Assembly: GCF_012932375.1 (NCBI RefSeq)
Contig: NZ_JAAIIG010000001.1
Coordinates: 248,001-312,000, forward strand
Direction: 5' to 3'
Length of the DNA stretch: 64,000 bases
From: Bifidobacterium olomucense
GTDB lineage: Bacteria > Actinomycetota > Actinomycetes > Actinomycetales > Bifidobacteriaceae
Part shown: piece by piece, positions 37,752 to 47,614 of the stretch
Layout: the number at the start of each line of letters is the position of its first letter
Numbering within the stretch: position 1 is the stretch's first letter
Notes under the pieces: generated by a model
What the model was told of the DNA's origin: nothing
The model's input: only the letters and a program-made list of their open reading frames with translations
Database searches by the model: none
Program-made: the position numbers and the translations under genes

Positions 37752-39266
37752 ATGGATACGATTCGACTGACCGGCGTACGAGCCAACGGCACTCACGGCG
37801 TGCTCGACTTCGAGCATGAACGTGCGCAGCCGTTCGTGGTGGACGCCACACTGTACCTCGACCTGACGGCCGCCAGCCGTTCCGATGCCTTGAACGACAC
37901 CGTGGACTACGGTCGCGCCGCCAAGGAAATCGTGGCTGTGATCGAAGGCGCGCATGTGGATCTTATCGAGCGGTTGACCGGAATCATCGCCGACCGTCTG
38001 CTCGCCATCGAGCCGATCGTCAAAGTGGACGTGACGGTGCATAAGCCGCATGCGCCCATCACCGTGCCCTTCGACGATGTCGCGGTATCCATCACCCGTG
38101 CTCGTGAAACGCAGGGCGGCGTTGCCGCACAGTCCGCGGCAGCCTCGGGCGGTGAGCATGCGGTGCCTTCGGAAGCAAGAACGCATATGCATAGCGCAGT
38201 GGTGGCGCTGGGCGGCAACATTGGTGAAGTACGCTCCACCTTGCGTGCCGCTGTACGCGAAATGGACGGTCTGCCTGCCACGCAAGTGACCGGCATTTCA
38301 CCGCTGTTCCGTACCGCCGCTTGGGGCATGGCCGATGGTGCGCCCGATTTCCTCAACGCGGTGGTCGAACTGGAAACCACCATGGGAGCTCATGAGCTGC
38401 TCGCCGCTTTGCAGCAGATCGAAGCCGACCATGGACGCACACGCGAACACCATTGGGATTCCCGCCCGCTCGATTTGGACATCATCGACTTTGACGGTCA
38501 GACCAATGCCGACGAAGACTTGGCGTTGCCTCACCCGCGAGCATGGCAGCGGGCCTTCGTGCTCGTGCCGTGGCATGCGCTCAATCCCGGGGCTCGACTT
38601 GCAGGTGCACACGGAGGATTGGTAGCTGATCTTATGGCGGCTGCTCCGGATCGTGATGCGGTGAAGCTTGATTCCGAGGATTGGATGCTCGGTGACCGCA
38701 CCCGTGAGCATACTGCGAGTGGTGAGACGGCGGATGCCGTCGCGTACGCTTCATCCCCATCCACTGTTGAGCCGGAATCCGAACCGGTATCTCGGCGTGC
38801 GGTGATTTCCATGGATTCCACATCCACTGATGCCGAGCGGCTGTTCCGGGAGGCGATTGTCTCCATCGACAGCATGCCCGGCAATCAGGTGCAAGGCATT
38901 TCGCCGCTGTACCATGTGGCGCATTTTGACGGACCGGATGCCATGAGCGCCGTCATACAGGTGGAGACGAAGTTTTCGGCCGCTGATCTGATCGCGGCTC
39001 TTGGCAGTGTGGAAGCCGCGCACGACGGCATTGTGGACCTTGATCTGGTGGATATGGAAGGCGTTGTTTCGGACGAACCGCATTGCCGTGTGCCATGGCC
39101 GTCCGCTCGTGAGCATGCCTCGGTGCTCGCACCGTGGATGGATATGGATCCGAACGCCACGCTGGGAGGCGATCCGGTGTCCTTCCTGCTCGCGATGGCA
39201 CCGGATGCCGGTCAGGTGGGACTGCTCACGGACAACTGGATCCTATCGGGCAACTTGAGTGACTAG
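37752..39266 (+). CDS. folB-folK: Dihydroneopterin aldolase / HPPK fusion with a third degenerate HPPK-like domain
   Basis: 504 residues. Residues 1-118 are FolB (MDTIRLTGVRANGTHG..., LIERLTGIIADRLL, KPHAPI), which cleaves dihydroneopterin. Residues about 148-310 are FolK (ALGGNIG, SPLFRTAAWG, PDFLNAVVELET, RPLDLDIIDFDG), which pyrophosphorylates the product. After a linker, residues about 345-504 repeat the FolK layout: EAIVSIDSMPGNQVQGISPL matches REMDGLPATQVTGISPL, and VDLDLVDMEG, PWPSAREHASVLAPW and NWILSG also line up. That copy lacks the ATP-binding start and the Arg-rich loop and is probably not catalytic. AGAGGAG lies before the ATG. Confidence 0.93.
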   Translation: MDTIRLTGVRANGTHGVLDFEHERAQPFVVDATLYLDLTAASRSDALNDTVDYGRAAKEIVAVIEGAHVDLIERLTGIIADRLLAIEPIVKVDVTVHKPHAPITVPFDDVAVSITRARETQGGVAAQSAAASGGEHAVPSEARTHMHSAVVALGGNIGEVRSTLRAAVREMDGLPATQVTGISPLFRTAAWGMADGAPDFLNAVVELETTMGAHELLAALQQIEADHGRTREHHWDSRPLDLDIIDFDGQTNADEDLALPHPRAWQRAFVLVPWHALNPGARLAGAHGGLVADLMAAAPDRDAVKLDSEDWMLGDRTREHTASGETADAVAYASSPSTVEPESEPVSRRAVISMDSTSTDAERLFREAIVSIDSMPGNQVQGISPLYHVAHFDGPDAMSAVIQVETKFSAADLIAALGSVEAAHDGIVDLDLVDMEGVVSDEPHCRVPWPSAREHASVLAPWMDMDPNATLGGDPVSFLLAMAPDAGQVGLLTDNWILSGNLSD

Positions 39267-39392
39267 AGCAAAGAGCTTCCCCTTTTTTTAGATTCCCATT
39301 TAGTACACGAACACTGCTGTAGCGGCGTCGGATCGATTCACGAGGCAGCACCTTGCGCGCCTCGGCTGCGAGACACAGGCGAAAGGACACAT

Positions 39393-39920
39393 ATGAAGGC
39401 ACGTCGAACTCCTTGGTGGCAGTATGTTGCAGCCGCCGTGCTCGGGTTGTTGGCCGGCATCGGTCTGGCGGTTTATGGCGAACGCTCCGGCTTGTCTCTG
39501 ATCGGGGCCCCATGGGTGGTGGCCGGTCTGCTGGCGGTATTGGGCATGATCGTGCTGGTGCTCGCACTTCAAGTGCATAAGTATGCGAACACGGATCCCA
39601 AGAAGCGTCCGCACAGCTTCGTGAACCCCACAGTGGCGGTGTACACGTTGGTGCTGGCCAAAGCGCTTGGATTGGCCGGTGCCGCGCTCGCCGGTTGGTA
39701 TGGCGGGCAGATTCTCATGAGCGTCGGGCATTTCGAGGCGCCGTTCTACCATGATGCGGTTATCGAATGCGCCGTTTCGGCCGTGATCTGCGTGGCCGAC
39801 ATGATCATCGGGATCATCGGCGAATGGTTGTGCCAGTTGCCGCCCAATGAGGGGCCGGAGAATCCGAAAATGAAAGCCGTGTCCCGACCCCGGAACACGG
39901 CGCAAGCGTATAAGCAGTAG
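39393..39920 (+). CDS. DUF3180 membrane protein
   Basis: A 175-residue protein with four hydrophobic helices (about 8-28, 38-60, 82-102, 124-146). It always follows folK in many actinobacteria and matches DUF3180 in size and layout. Function unknown. GAAAGGA precedes the ATG. Its position at the end of the folate cluster is conserved, but a role in folate is not shown. Confidence 0.85.
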   Translation: MKARRTPWWQYVAAAVLGLLAGIGLAVYGERSGLSLIGAPWVVAGLLAVLGMIVLVLALQVHKYANTDPKKRPHSFVNPTVAVYTLVLAKALGLAGAALAGWYGGQILMSVGHFEAPFYHDAVIECAVSAVICVADMIIGIIGEWLCQLPPNEGPENPKMKAVSRPRNTAQAYKQ

Positions 39921-39956
39921 CATCAATCGGGCGCGCACGGTCCCCGATTGATGTGC

Positions 39957-40871
39957 TTAGTGCTGTATCGAGGTCGGCACGCGCACCATGGCTTCCTGGG
40001 CGATGGCGGCCACCAACTGGCCGTCGCGCGAGTAGACCTTGGCGATGCCGAGACCGCGTCCGTGCGCGGCAATCGGCGTATCCTGCACGTACAAGTGCCA
40101 TTCATTGATGTCGATATCGCGATACCACCACATCGAATGATCGATGGAAGCGTATGAAATACCGGGCGTGGAGATCGACAGTCCGGCGCGGCGTAGCACT
40201 GGCTCCATCATCACCTGATCGCATCCGAGCGCAAGCATCGCACGATGCATCACCTGCGGCACATCAACGTGACCATCCGCCTTCATCCACACCATTTGTT
40301 TGCCGGAATCATGTTTCGCGGACTGCTTATCGGCCTGAAGCATCACCGTAGGCGTCACATGACGAATATCGAACGGCGATTTTTCGGCGTAGTAGTTCGC
40401 GAACGGTGACTTTTCAGCGAACGGTTGCATCAGTTCTTTGGCTGAAGTGAGACTTTCGGGCTCCGGAAGGTTTTCCGGCATCGGATCGGCGAATTCCACA
40501 CCTTCCTGACCGGTTTCCTGGAAAGAGGCTATCGCAGTGAGAATCGACCCCTCGGATTGTGTGACGTTGACCCGGCGTGCGGAGAACGAGCGTCCGTCGC
40601 GCAGCGTTTCCACGTCGAACAGCAGATCCTGTCGAATATCTCCGGCGGCGATGAAATATCCATGTACCGAGTGCGGCAGACGTGAGGCGGGAACGGTTTT
40701 AGAAGCTGCGACCACCGATTGGGCGATCACCTGCCCGCCATAGACACGGTCGGTGGGGAAGTACAGACTTTCCCCGTTGATATAGGTGTGTTCCCGGTAG
40801 CTGGAAGGTTCACCCAAGGTAAGCACCTTCACCAAATGATCCAACGGCGTGACGGTGGCAGCCTGAGCCAT
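39957..40871 (-). CDS. tesB: Acyl-CoA thioesterase II (TesB family)
   Basis: A 304-residue cytoplasmic double-hotdog enzyme that hydrolyses acyl-CoA. The C-terminal hotdog has SIDHSMWWYRDIDINEWHL, DTPIAAHGRGLG and GQLVAAIAQEAMVR, the standard catalytic region (Asp, Thr/Ser, Gln). GAGG lies 5 bases before the ATG at 40871. The physiological substrate in an organism with little beta-oxidation is unclear. Confidence 0.9.
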   Translation of the reverse strand: MAQAATVTPLDHLVKVLTLGEPSSYREHTYINGESLYFPTDRVYGGQVIAQSVVAASKTVPASRLPHSVHGYFIAAGDIRQDLLFDVETLRDGRSFSARRVNVTQSEGSILTAIASFQETGQEGVEFADPMPENLPEPESLTSAKELMQPFAEKSPFANYYAEKSPFDIRHVTPTVMLQADKQSAKHDSGKQMVWMKADGHVDVPQVMHRAMLALGCDQVMMEPVLRRAGLSISTPGISYASIDHSMWWYRDIDINEWHLYVQDTPIAAHGRGLGIAKVYSRDGQLVAAIAQEAMVRVPTSIQH

Positions 40872-41183
40872 GATTCCTCGATTCGTGTGGGTCGTACATT
40901 TTCTGTGCTGCTTCGCAGTTTACGCAGACGGAGTTAAGAGTGCCGGCAGATGGATGTAACGAACCTGTGAGAAAGGTAAACGGTCGGTTAGGTGTGAAAT
41001 CTGTCCGGTATGCGGGCGTGACTATGAACAGTGACTGAGAATGAGGAGCGGCGGACGATACCGGCGTCATAACAAAGGAGGCCGCCACCATATTGGTGAC
41101 GACCTCCGGGAAACACTGGAGCGCTCAATGTTCGCTCGATGATCGTTCAGTAATCGCTCAGTAATCGAGCGCTCGCGTATCAA
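40872..41183. other. Intergenic stretch between tesB and ettA
   Basis: No gene is seen. It contains the ettA terminator at 41077-41107. The self-complementary gagcgctc occurs at 41119-41126 and 41167-41174, around two 11-bp direct repeats (tcgNtcagtaa, 41143-41164). Confidence 0.55.
41077..41107 (-). terminator. ettA terminator
   Basis: Arms ggaggccgccacc and ggtgacgacctcc are nearly complementary; on the minus strand the stem is followed by tttgtt. Confidence 0.7.
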
Positions 41184-42863
41184 TCAGCCGCGCACGAGCT
41201 TCTTATGCAGACGGTGCGGACGGGCCGCATCCTCGCCAAGGCGAGCCACACGGTTCTCCTGATAGGACTGGAAGTTACCTTCGAACCAGTACCACTTGGC
41301 CGGGTTCTCATCGTCGCCTTCCCAGGCGAGGATGTGCGTGGCCACACGATCGAGGAACCAACGATCGTGGGAGATCACCACGGCGCAGCCCGGGAATCCG
41401 AGCAGTGCGTTTTCCAGGCTTTCCAAGGTCTCGACGTCCAAATCGTTGGTGGGCTCGTCGAGCAGCAGCAGGTTGCCGCCCTGCTTCAGGGTCAGGGCAA
41501 GGTTCAGACGGTTGCGTTCACCACCGGAAAGCACGCCGGTGAGCTTCTGCTGGTCGGAGCCCTTGAAGCCGAAGCTGGCCACGTAGGCGCGGGTCGGCAC
41601 TTCGACGCCGGCCACCTCGATGAAGTCAAGACCGCCGGAGACCGCCTCCCACAGGTTCTTGTTCGGATCCAGGCCTGCGCGGTTCTGATCGACATAGCTG
41701 ATCTTGACGGTGTCGCCGATCTTCAGCTCGCCGCTGGTGAGCGGTTCCAAGCCGACGATGGTCTTGAACAGGGTGGACTTACCCACACCGTTCGGGCCGA
41801 TCACGCCCACGATGCCGTTGCGCGGCAGGGTGAAGGAGAGGTCGTCGATAAGCACGCGATCGCCGAAGGCCTTGTGGATGTGCTTGGCTTCCAGCACGAG
41901 CGAGCCCAGACGCGGGCCGGCAGGAATCTGAATCTCGGAGAAGTCCAGCTTCTTGTTGTTGCGTGCCTCCTGCTCCATCTGGTCGTAACGCTCCAGACGA
42001 GCCTTGTTCTTGGCCTGACGGGCCTTGGGGGAGGAGCGCACCCAGTCGAGTTCGTCCTTCAGGCGCTTGGCCAGCTTGGCGTCCTTGGCACCCTGGATCT
42101 CCATACGCTTGGCCTTGGTCTCCAAATAAGTGGAGTAGTTGCCCTTGTACGGGTACAGGTGACCGCGGTCCACCTCGCAGATCCATTCGGCCACGTTGTC
42201 CATGAAGTAACGATCGTGGGTGACGGCGATGACGGCGCCCTTGTACTGGTGCAGGAACTGCTCCAGCCACAGGATGGATTCGGCATCCAAGTGGTTGGTA
42301 GGCTCGTCGAGCAGCAGCAGATCCGGGGCTTCAAGCAGCAGCTTGCACAGAGCCACACGGCGGCGCTCGCCACCGGAGCACACGTTCACCGGGGTGTCCG
42401 GATCGGGGCACTGCAGGGCGTCCATGGCCTGTTCCAGCTGAGAGTCGAGATCCCAGCCGTCAGCGGCGTCGATTTCGGTCTGGAGCTGGCCCATTTCTTC
42501 CATCAGCGCGTCGAAGTCGGCGTCCGGGTTGGCCATCTCTTCGCCGATTTGGTTGAAGCGGGCAACTTTTTCGGCGATCGGGCCGAAGGCCATCTTGATG
42601 TTCTCGCCCACGGTTTTGGTGTCGTCCAGCGGCGGCTCCTGCTGCAGGATGCCCACCGTGTATCCCGGGGTCAGCGTGGCTTCGCCGTTGGAGACGGTTT
42701 CGATGCCGGCCATGATCTTCAAGAGCGTGGACTTGCCCATACCGTTGGGGCCCACCACGCCGATCTTCGCGCCCGGCAGGAAGCTCAGGGTCACGTCGTC
42801 AAGAATCACGCGGTCGCCGAAGGCCTTGCGTGCCTTGATCATCTGGAATACGAATTCTGCCAT
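41184..42863 (-). CDS. ettA: Energy-dependent translational throttle protein EttA (ABC-F)
   Basis: A 559-residue cytoplasmic ABC-F protein with two ABC ATPase domains and no membrane part. It binds the ribosomal E site and gates early elongation by ATP/ADP ratio. Walker A is GPNGMGKST and GPNGVGKST; the signatures are CSGGERRRVALC and LSGGERNRLNLAL. The arm/linker between domains is charged (KAKRMEIQGAKDAKLAKRL). The N-terminus MAEFVFQMIKARKAFGDR fits EttA. The ATG at 42863 is chosen over GTG 42878. Confidence 0.95.
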   Translation of the reverse strand: MAEFVFQMIKARKAFGDRVILDDVTLSFLPGAKIGVVGPNGMGKSTLLKIMAGIETVSNGEATLTPGYTVGILQQEPPLDDTKTVGENIKMAFGPIAEKVARFNQIGEEMANPDADFDALMEEMGQLQTEIDAADGWDLDSQLEQAMDALQCPDPDTPVNVCSGGERRRVALCKLLLEAPDLLLLDEPTNHLDAESILWLEQFLHQYKGAVIAVTHDRYFMDNVAEWICEVDRGHLYPYKGNYSTYLETKAKRMEIQGAKDAKLAKRLKDELDWVRSSPKARQAKNKARLERYDQMEQEARNNKKLDFSEIQIPAGPRLGSLVLEAKHIHKAFGDRVLIDDLSFTLPRNGIVGVIGPNGVGKSTLFKTIVGLEPLTSGELKIGDTVKISYVDQNRAGLDPNKNLWEAVSGGLDFIEVAGVEVPTRAYVASFGFKGSDQQKLTGVLSGGERNRLNLALTLKQGGNLLLLDEPTNDLDVETLESLENALLGFPGCAVVISHDRWFLDRVATHILAWEGDDENPAKWYWFEGNFQSYQENRVARLGEDAARPHRLHKKLVRG

Positions 42864-43622
42864 GTTGTTCTCTAGCACTCCTATTTGCCCGGAAAATCAA
42901 CGATTTCCGGACCTCGCAAGCGTGTAAGTGACACATTCAGGAATGGCGTGAATCGTGACATGCCGACGAAACGGGGCGTCCATGTGCCCGTTTTTCTGTC
43001 CGCATATCGGTTGATGCCGCGCCAAACCACCGCCCACCATGGTATCGGAAGGGCTGGAATGGCGGGGCTGTTACGAGGGAACTGGGTGCGCCCGGTCACT
43101 TCGTTGTCTGCAATCGGGTTAACGGGCGGAGTTCGGGGCGGCAAGTTGCATGTGGTGGCCGGGGCTTTGGCGGGCTTGAGGCGCTCGCGCTCACCTTCGT
43201 GTGCTATGGGATCAATACGACCTCGCATCATCCATATTGCATCAGCTGTATGCACACGGAGCGCGTGGAATGGGATGTATTGCCTTGGCTGGGCTTGTGA
43301 GTTTGCCACTATTTCAGGAATTCGGCATTATTGCGAAATTGGGACAAGCCCTTTCTTTCGTGGTTTTGGGTCTGGAATCTAAAAATGGCTTTATTCCAAG
43401 GATTTGAGGGAATGGTGATTTGTCCCCATAGACATGTCAATCGTTAGACGCCCGAATGGGGACACGGCATCTTGCCACCATTTTCAAAAAGAGCCGATTA
43501 CAGCAAATAGTGGCACGTTTTCCTGTCTTGTGTTGACTCGGGACATGCGTCAAGTATGCCCTGAGCCAATACAATTGCCGTTATGGAGATACATAAAACG
43601 GAGACCAACGCGGGGAGTGGAA
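42864..43622. other. Intergenic stretch of about 760 bases without a supported gene
   Basis: Open frames of 142-165 codons exist on both strands, but their products are Arg/Pro-rich, lack ribosome sites and resemble no family, so none is called. The composition shifts from GC-rich to AT-richer near 43300. A small inverted repeat (ggaat...attcc) lies at about 43373-43398. Confidence 0.5.
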
Positions 43623-44051
43623 ATGACGCCGATTGAATTGGCAACGCGCAGACGGGTTACTGGTCTGACTTCAGCGGAGTTCGCCAAACTGTTCGTGACT
43701 TTGGAACGTCAAGTGGACGGCGAATCCGCACATTGGGATGCTTCGGATGTGGAATCATGGGAGATCGTCGGGCCGCCGGTGGTGGCCGAGCAACATCTCA
43801 ATGATGCATTCGCGGCAGCCAATGAATTCGTGGCGACCTTGGCGAAGCGTTTGTATCGCGCGGCCATGCCCGCCAAAGAAGGCGCGGTGTTGACTGCATT
43901 CCCCGATGATCTGACGTTCTGGTCTGCCCAGCCGGATTTCGGCGGCATTCCGCACGCGTTGTGGAATATCGCGGCATTGCAGGCCGCAGAATGGATTCGT
44001 CAGGAAACCGGCGTCATCTGCGAACTGCATGCCCGTGAGCCGTTGGTCTAG
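43623..44051 (+). CDS. Hypothetical protein, possible HTH at N-terminus
   Basis: 142 residues, cytoplasmic, no membrane helix. The N-terminus MTPIELATRRRVTGLTSAEF followed by DVESWEIVGPPV resembles the helix-turn-helix layout of YdiL/Aca-type regulators, a weak comparison. The C-terminal half is unknown (LTAFPDDLTFWSAQPDFGG). GGGAG lies 6 bases before the ATG; longer upstream starts lack this. A terminator follows at 44061. Function not recognised. Confidence 0.6.
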   Translation: MTPIELATRRRVTGLTSAEFAKLFVTLERQVDGESAHWDASDVESWEIVGPPVVAEQHLNDAFAAANEFVATLAKRLYRAAMPAKEGAVLTAFPDDLTFWSAQPDFGGIPHALWNIAALQAAEWIRQETGVICELHAREPLV

Positions 44052-44060
44052 CAGTGGCAA

Positions 44061-44113
44061 TAAGGCCGGATGGACGGCAAACAATATTATTCGTTTCCGT
44101 TCATCCGGCCTTA
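44061..44113. terminator. Bidirectional terminator
   Basis: Arms taaggccggatggacgg and ccgttcatccggcctta are nearly perfect (one G-T pair), between convergent genes. Confidence 0.8.
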
Positions 44114-44182
44114 TTGTTCACTGTGCGGCTGTTCGTATGGCCGTTTGTGCGGCTGTTCGTGCGGCTGCTACAGCAACTGTGA

Positions 44183-45625
44183 TTATTGCTGCAACGTAGT
44201 TCCGGCATATTTGCGCGTCAGCGAGAACATGTACCACGCGCCGGGCAGGGTGAGCAGGCCTCCGGCGACAAACACCCAGGAAATCGGGATGATGTCGGCA
44301 AGAGGAGCGAATACCAACATGCCGATCGGTAGACCGAAGGTGGTCATTGTGGTATCAAGACCGAAGACGCGGCCGACCATCTTCTCATCGGATTCCGTCT
44401 GAATGATGGTGCGCATCGGACCGACGCAAGTGGCTGTGGCAATGCCACTGGCTACGTCGATGATGAGGTAAACCAACAGATTCGGCGCAATACCAAGGCC
44501 AAGAATGGTAAGTCCCACCAACGCTACGGACAATGACGCCACACGCATCTGCACGCGCGTGCTGCGCAGCATCCGGGCACCGAGCGATGACATCATCGCG
44601 CCACCTACCAGCATGCCGATACTCCAGCCGAGTTCGTTGGCGGCGAGTTTATCGGAAGCTGTGGTGAGATTCACGAATCCCAAGTTCAGATCGATGCCTT
44701 CGTACTCGCGGGTCATCAAAAGCAGCGTCAGGTTCATCGGTGCCACGGACATGATGAAGGTCAGCGCATCGCCGAAAATCACGCCCCGCAAATACGGATG
44801 CTTCATGGTGTAGACGAATCCGTCCTTCAGGTCGGCGAACGTACGGCGGACGCCGGCCATCACTTGGCTCACCGGTCCGGTGTGCTGCGTTACCGTCGTC
44901 TTATCAATGCCGGAAGCTTCCGGCACCGACGACACGTCTGCGGTATCTGTATCCGTCGCGATAGGCGCCTTGTCGTTCTTCGGCACACGAATCAGCGCTA
45001 CAAAACCAACGCCAATGATGGCGGTCGTCACATCAATCAACAGAATCGACCAAAGCGGCGCAATATTGATCAGTACGGCAGCTAAAGCCGGGGCCGCAAT
45101 CATGTTCGCGGAGTTGATGATGCTGTAAATCGAATTGACGCGCAACAGTTTGCCACTTGGCGTCACTTCCGGGATGAACGCCTGCAATGCAGGCACTTGG
45201 ATGCCGCCGCCCGCCGAACGAATGAACAGCACCACAAACAGTAAGGTGAGATTCGCCCAGCCCATCGCAAAGCTCACCGACAGCACCACGGTGACGCCAG
45301 CGATGATGAGGTCCGGGAACATAATGAGTTTCTTGCGGTTATACCGGTCAGCCATCGAACCGCCGAAAATGGAGACCACACCTTGCGGCACCACACCGAA
45401 CAAAGTGGCGAGCAGCATGGACCAGCCGCTTTTCTCCTGCATGACAATCCACCACCACAGTGCGTATTGCACGATGTTGGAGCCGAGCAATGAGAACGCC
45501 TGCCCGGTCAGGAGCAATGCGATACGGCGAATCCAGCTGGTATCCTCTTCGCCGGTTTCGGGCGTCACAGACGCTTCGGATGTCACAGGCGCTTCGGGCA
45601 TAGTTGATTCAAGAGTATGAGACAT
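44183..45625 (-). CDS. MFS transporter, macrolide-efflux (DHA3) type
   Basis: A 480-residue membrane protein with about 12 helices. It shows LLLTGQAFSLLGSNIVQYALWWWI, ADRYNRKKLIM and the PLxSLLxSANMIAAP pattern of the MefA/DHA3 group, which pumps macrolides or other small molecules with protons. The N-terminus is acidic; about 35 hydrophilic residues sit in the middle loop. The ribosome site is weak. It is divergent from a second MFS gene. The substrate is not known. Confidence 0.88.
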   Translation of the reverse strand: MSHTLESTMPEAPVTSEASVTPETGEEDTSWIRRIALLLTGQAFSLLGSNIVQYALWWWIVMQEKSGWSMLLATLFGVVPQGVVSIFGGSMADRYNRKKLIMFPDLIIAGVTVVLSVSFAMGWANLTLLFVVLFIRSAGGGIQVPALQAFIPEVTPSGKLLRVNSIYSIINSANMIAAPALAAVLINIAPLWSILLIDVTTAIIGVGFVALIRVPKNDKAPIATDTDTADVSSVPEASGIDKTTVTQHTGPVSQVMAGVRRTFADLKDGFVYTMKHPYLRGVIFGDALTFIMSVAPMNLTLLLMTREYEGIDLNLGFVNLTTASDKLAANELGWSIGMLVGGAMMSSLGARMLRSTRVQMRVASLSVALVGLTILGLGIAPNLLVYLIIDVASGIATATCVGPMRTIIQTESDEKMVGRVFGLDTTMTTFGLPIGMLVFAPLADIIPISWVFVAGGLLTLPGAWYMFSLTRKYAGTTLQQ

Positions 45626-45989
45626 ATGAGCTACTTCAAGACTGTATTGCCGTCATGCGCAGATCATTGCGCGCATGACAAGATGAACATGGTTATGCTG
45701 GACGACACGTCACCATAATGAACGCCAATATAAAGAGCGGCGTCGGTGCGCGTCGAAATCTGGCGGTCAGATGAAACCGGGAGCATACACCGGGGCGTTA
45801 TTGTCCGGTGAAGAAACGCAACATAACGAACACATGGTTCACACCCTATCATGCAGCTGGCACAGCAAGCAGGGTGCGAGCGATCGTACCGCCGCGCAAT
45901 AATCCACCTTTGTGGAGTTTCACGAAACATTTGTCTGTAGGATAACCATTTTGTTTGATATGCAACAATCTTCGGACGAACGGAGTCCT
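45626..45989. promoter_or_regulatory. Divergent promoter region between two MFS genes
   Basis: It carries an inverted repeat tcatgcgc / gcgcatga (45653-45660, 45671-45678), a possible operator. No regulator gene is adjacent. No coding frame is supported. Confidence 0.4.
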
Positions 45990-47475
45990 ATGAACGAACG
46001 CGGTGCGTCTACCCAACCGGCCGATCGATTGCCCAATGGCGGCAAGCGGCCGGTACAGTCAACATTGGTCATTGCGGTGGTTTCCTTGGCTATCCTGACG
46101 TTTTTGGGGATACTGTCGGAAACGTCGCTGAACATCGCGTATTCCACGCTGATGCAAGAATTTGCGATTGATGCGTCCGTGGTGCAGTGGCTCACCACCG
46201 GCTACCTACTATTGCTTTCGGTGGCGATTCCGGCCTCGCCGTTCATGGTGCGTCGTTTCGCCACCAAAGCGTTGTTCATTGCCGCGGTTTCGATTTTCAC
46301 CGCTGGCACCATACTGGGCGCGTTCGCTACCAACTTCCCGTTGCTGCTCGCCGCACGATTGGTAATGGCCCTAGGCACCGGCATTTCATTGCCGTTGATC
46401 ACCAACATCATTTTGGACAAAGCGCCACTCGAACAACGCGGAGCCATGCTCGGCATCGTAAGCTTGGTGACCTGTGCCGCACCGGCCATTGGCCCGGTAT
46501 TCGGCGGCATCGTCATGGAATACCTGAATTGGCATTGGATTTTCTACACCATGCTGCCATTCCTGGTGCTTTCATTTCTGCTTGGCATGGCAACGGTGCC
46601 GGAAATTCGTCATCCGGAAGACAAGGCGCAGGCAAGCATCAGCGTGCCGTCGTTGCTGCTGGTTGCCGTCGGATTGTCCGGATTGATCGTGGCCGTAAGC
46701 TTCTTCGCCAGTTGGAATGGCGATTGGCGATTCTGGCTGGTATTGGCTTCGAGCGTGGCTGTGCTGGCGATATTTGCGATGGTGCAACTCAAGATGCGTA
46801 AGCCGCTGATTGAAGTCCGCGTATTCGCCTATCCGGGATTCTTGCTGGGCATGATGATTTTGCTGATGGCTTCCGGCAGCGTTCTGGGACTGAACTTCCT
46901 GTTGCCGATTCTGCTGCAACGCGGATTCGGCATGAGCAGTCTTTCGGCGGCTTTGACGTTGCTGCCGGGCGCGGTAGTGGGTGCAATTTCCGCGCCATTG
47001 ATCGGCAGCTCCCTGAAAAACCATTTCCCGCCAAAGTTCATCGTAATCGGCTTTGCCTCAGTCACGGTAATGGATGCGATATTCATTACCGTAACCGGCA
47101 ACGTTTGGGTGGTTGCCGTGGCATACGCGGTATTTATGGCATTTTCCGGATTCGTGCTGGTTCCCGATCAGACGCATGCGTTGAATCAGCTGCCGAGCCA
47201 ACTCAATGCGGATGGTTCCGCGGTAATGAACACCGTGCAGCAAATGGCGGGGGGCGATCGGTACCGCGGTGGCCAGTGCGTTGATCACCGAATTCGCTGC
47301 GATGGAGCTTGCGGATGGTGCCAGTCAGTCACAGGCATATCTTTCGGCGTTCCCCGCCAGCATGTGGATGCTTGCCGGTATGGCATTGCTTGGCGTGGCG
47401 CTCGCTGCACTCATGTTCCGTTTCTCCGCTCGTCGTCCGCCGGAATTGGCGGCGACCGATGTTGCGCAGCGATAG
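45990..47475 (+). pseudogene. MFS transporter, 14-TM DHA2 type, frameshifted
   Basis: Up to about 47250 the frame encodes a typical DHA2 drug pump of about 420 residues: SLAILTFLGILSETSLNIAYSTLM, ALGTGISLPLITNIIL and LVTCAAPAIGPVFGGIVM are all visible. At a run of six G (47249-47254) the frame changes. One G fewer would continue into AIGTAVASALITEFAAMELADG... ending at 47475, a normal C-terminal helix pair. As sequenced the frame runs on in nonsense (Cys/Arg-rich) to 47663. It is either a real frameshift, a phase-variable tract or a base error. Start 45990 has CGGAG 6 bases upstream. Confidence 0.8.
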
Positions 47476-47614
47476 GGATGAACATAGGCGCGAACCGGCG
47501 GTGTGACTGGAAGGCTGCCGGTCGCAGGTTGGGACGAAAGCGTACCATCGCTGGTCTTACGCCCCAACCTGACGGTATGCGCGGATTGTTCGCAGGCCGT
47601 TTTCGAACCGATTG

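Noticed and set aside
41205..42875. Open frame of about 550 codons opposite ettA
   Set aside because: Shadow of a high-GC gene; ettA on the minus strand has all ABC-F motifs.
42881..43382. Overlapping open frames of 142-165 codons on both strands
   Set aside because: Arg/Pro-rich products, no ribosome sites and no recognisable domain.
44115..44175. Short repeats gtgcggctgttcgt as a mobile element end
   Set aside because: Only a few imperfect copies, no terminal inverted repeats, no transposase.
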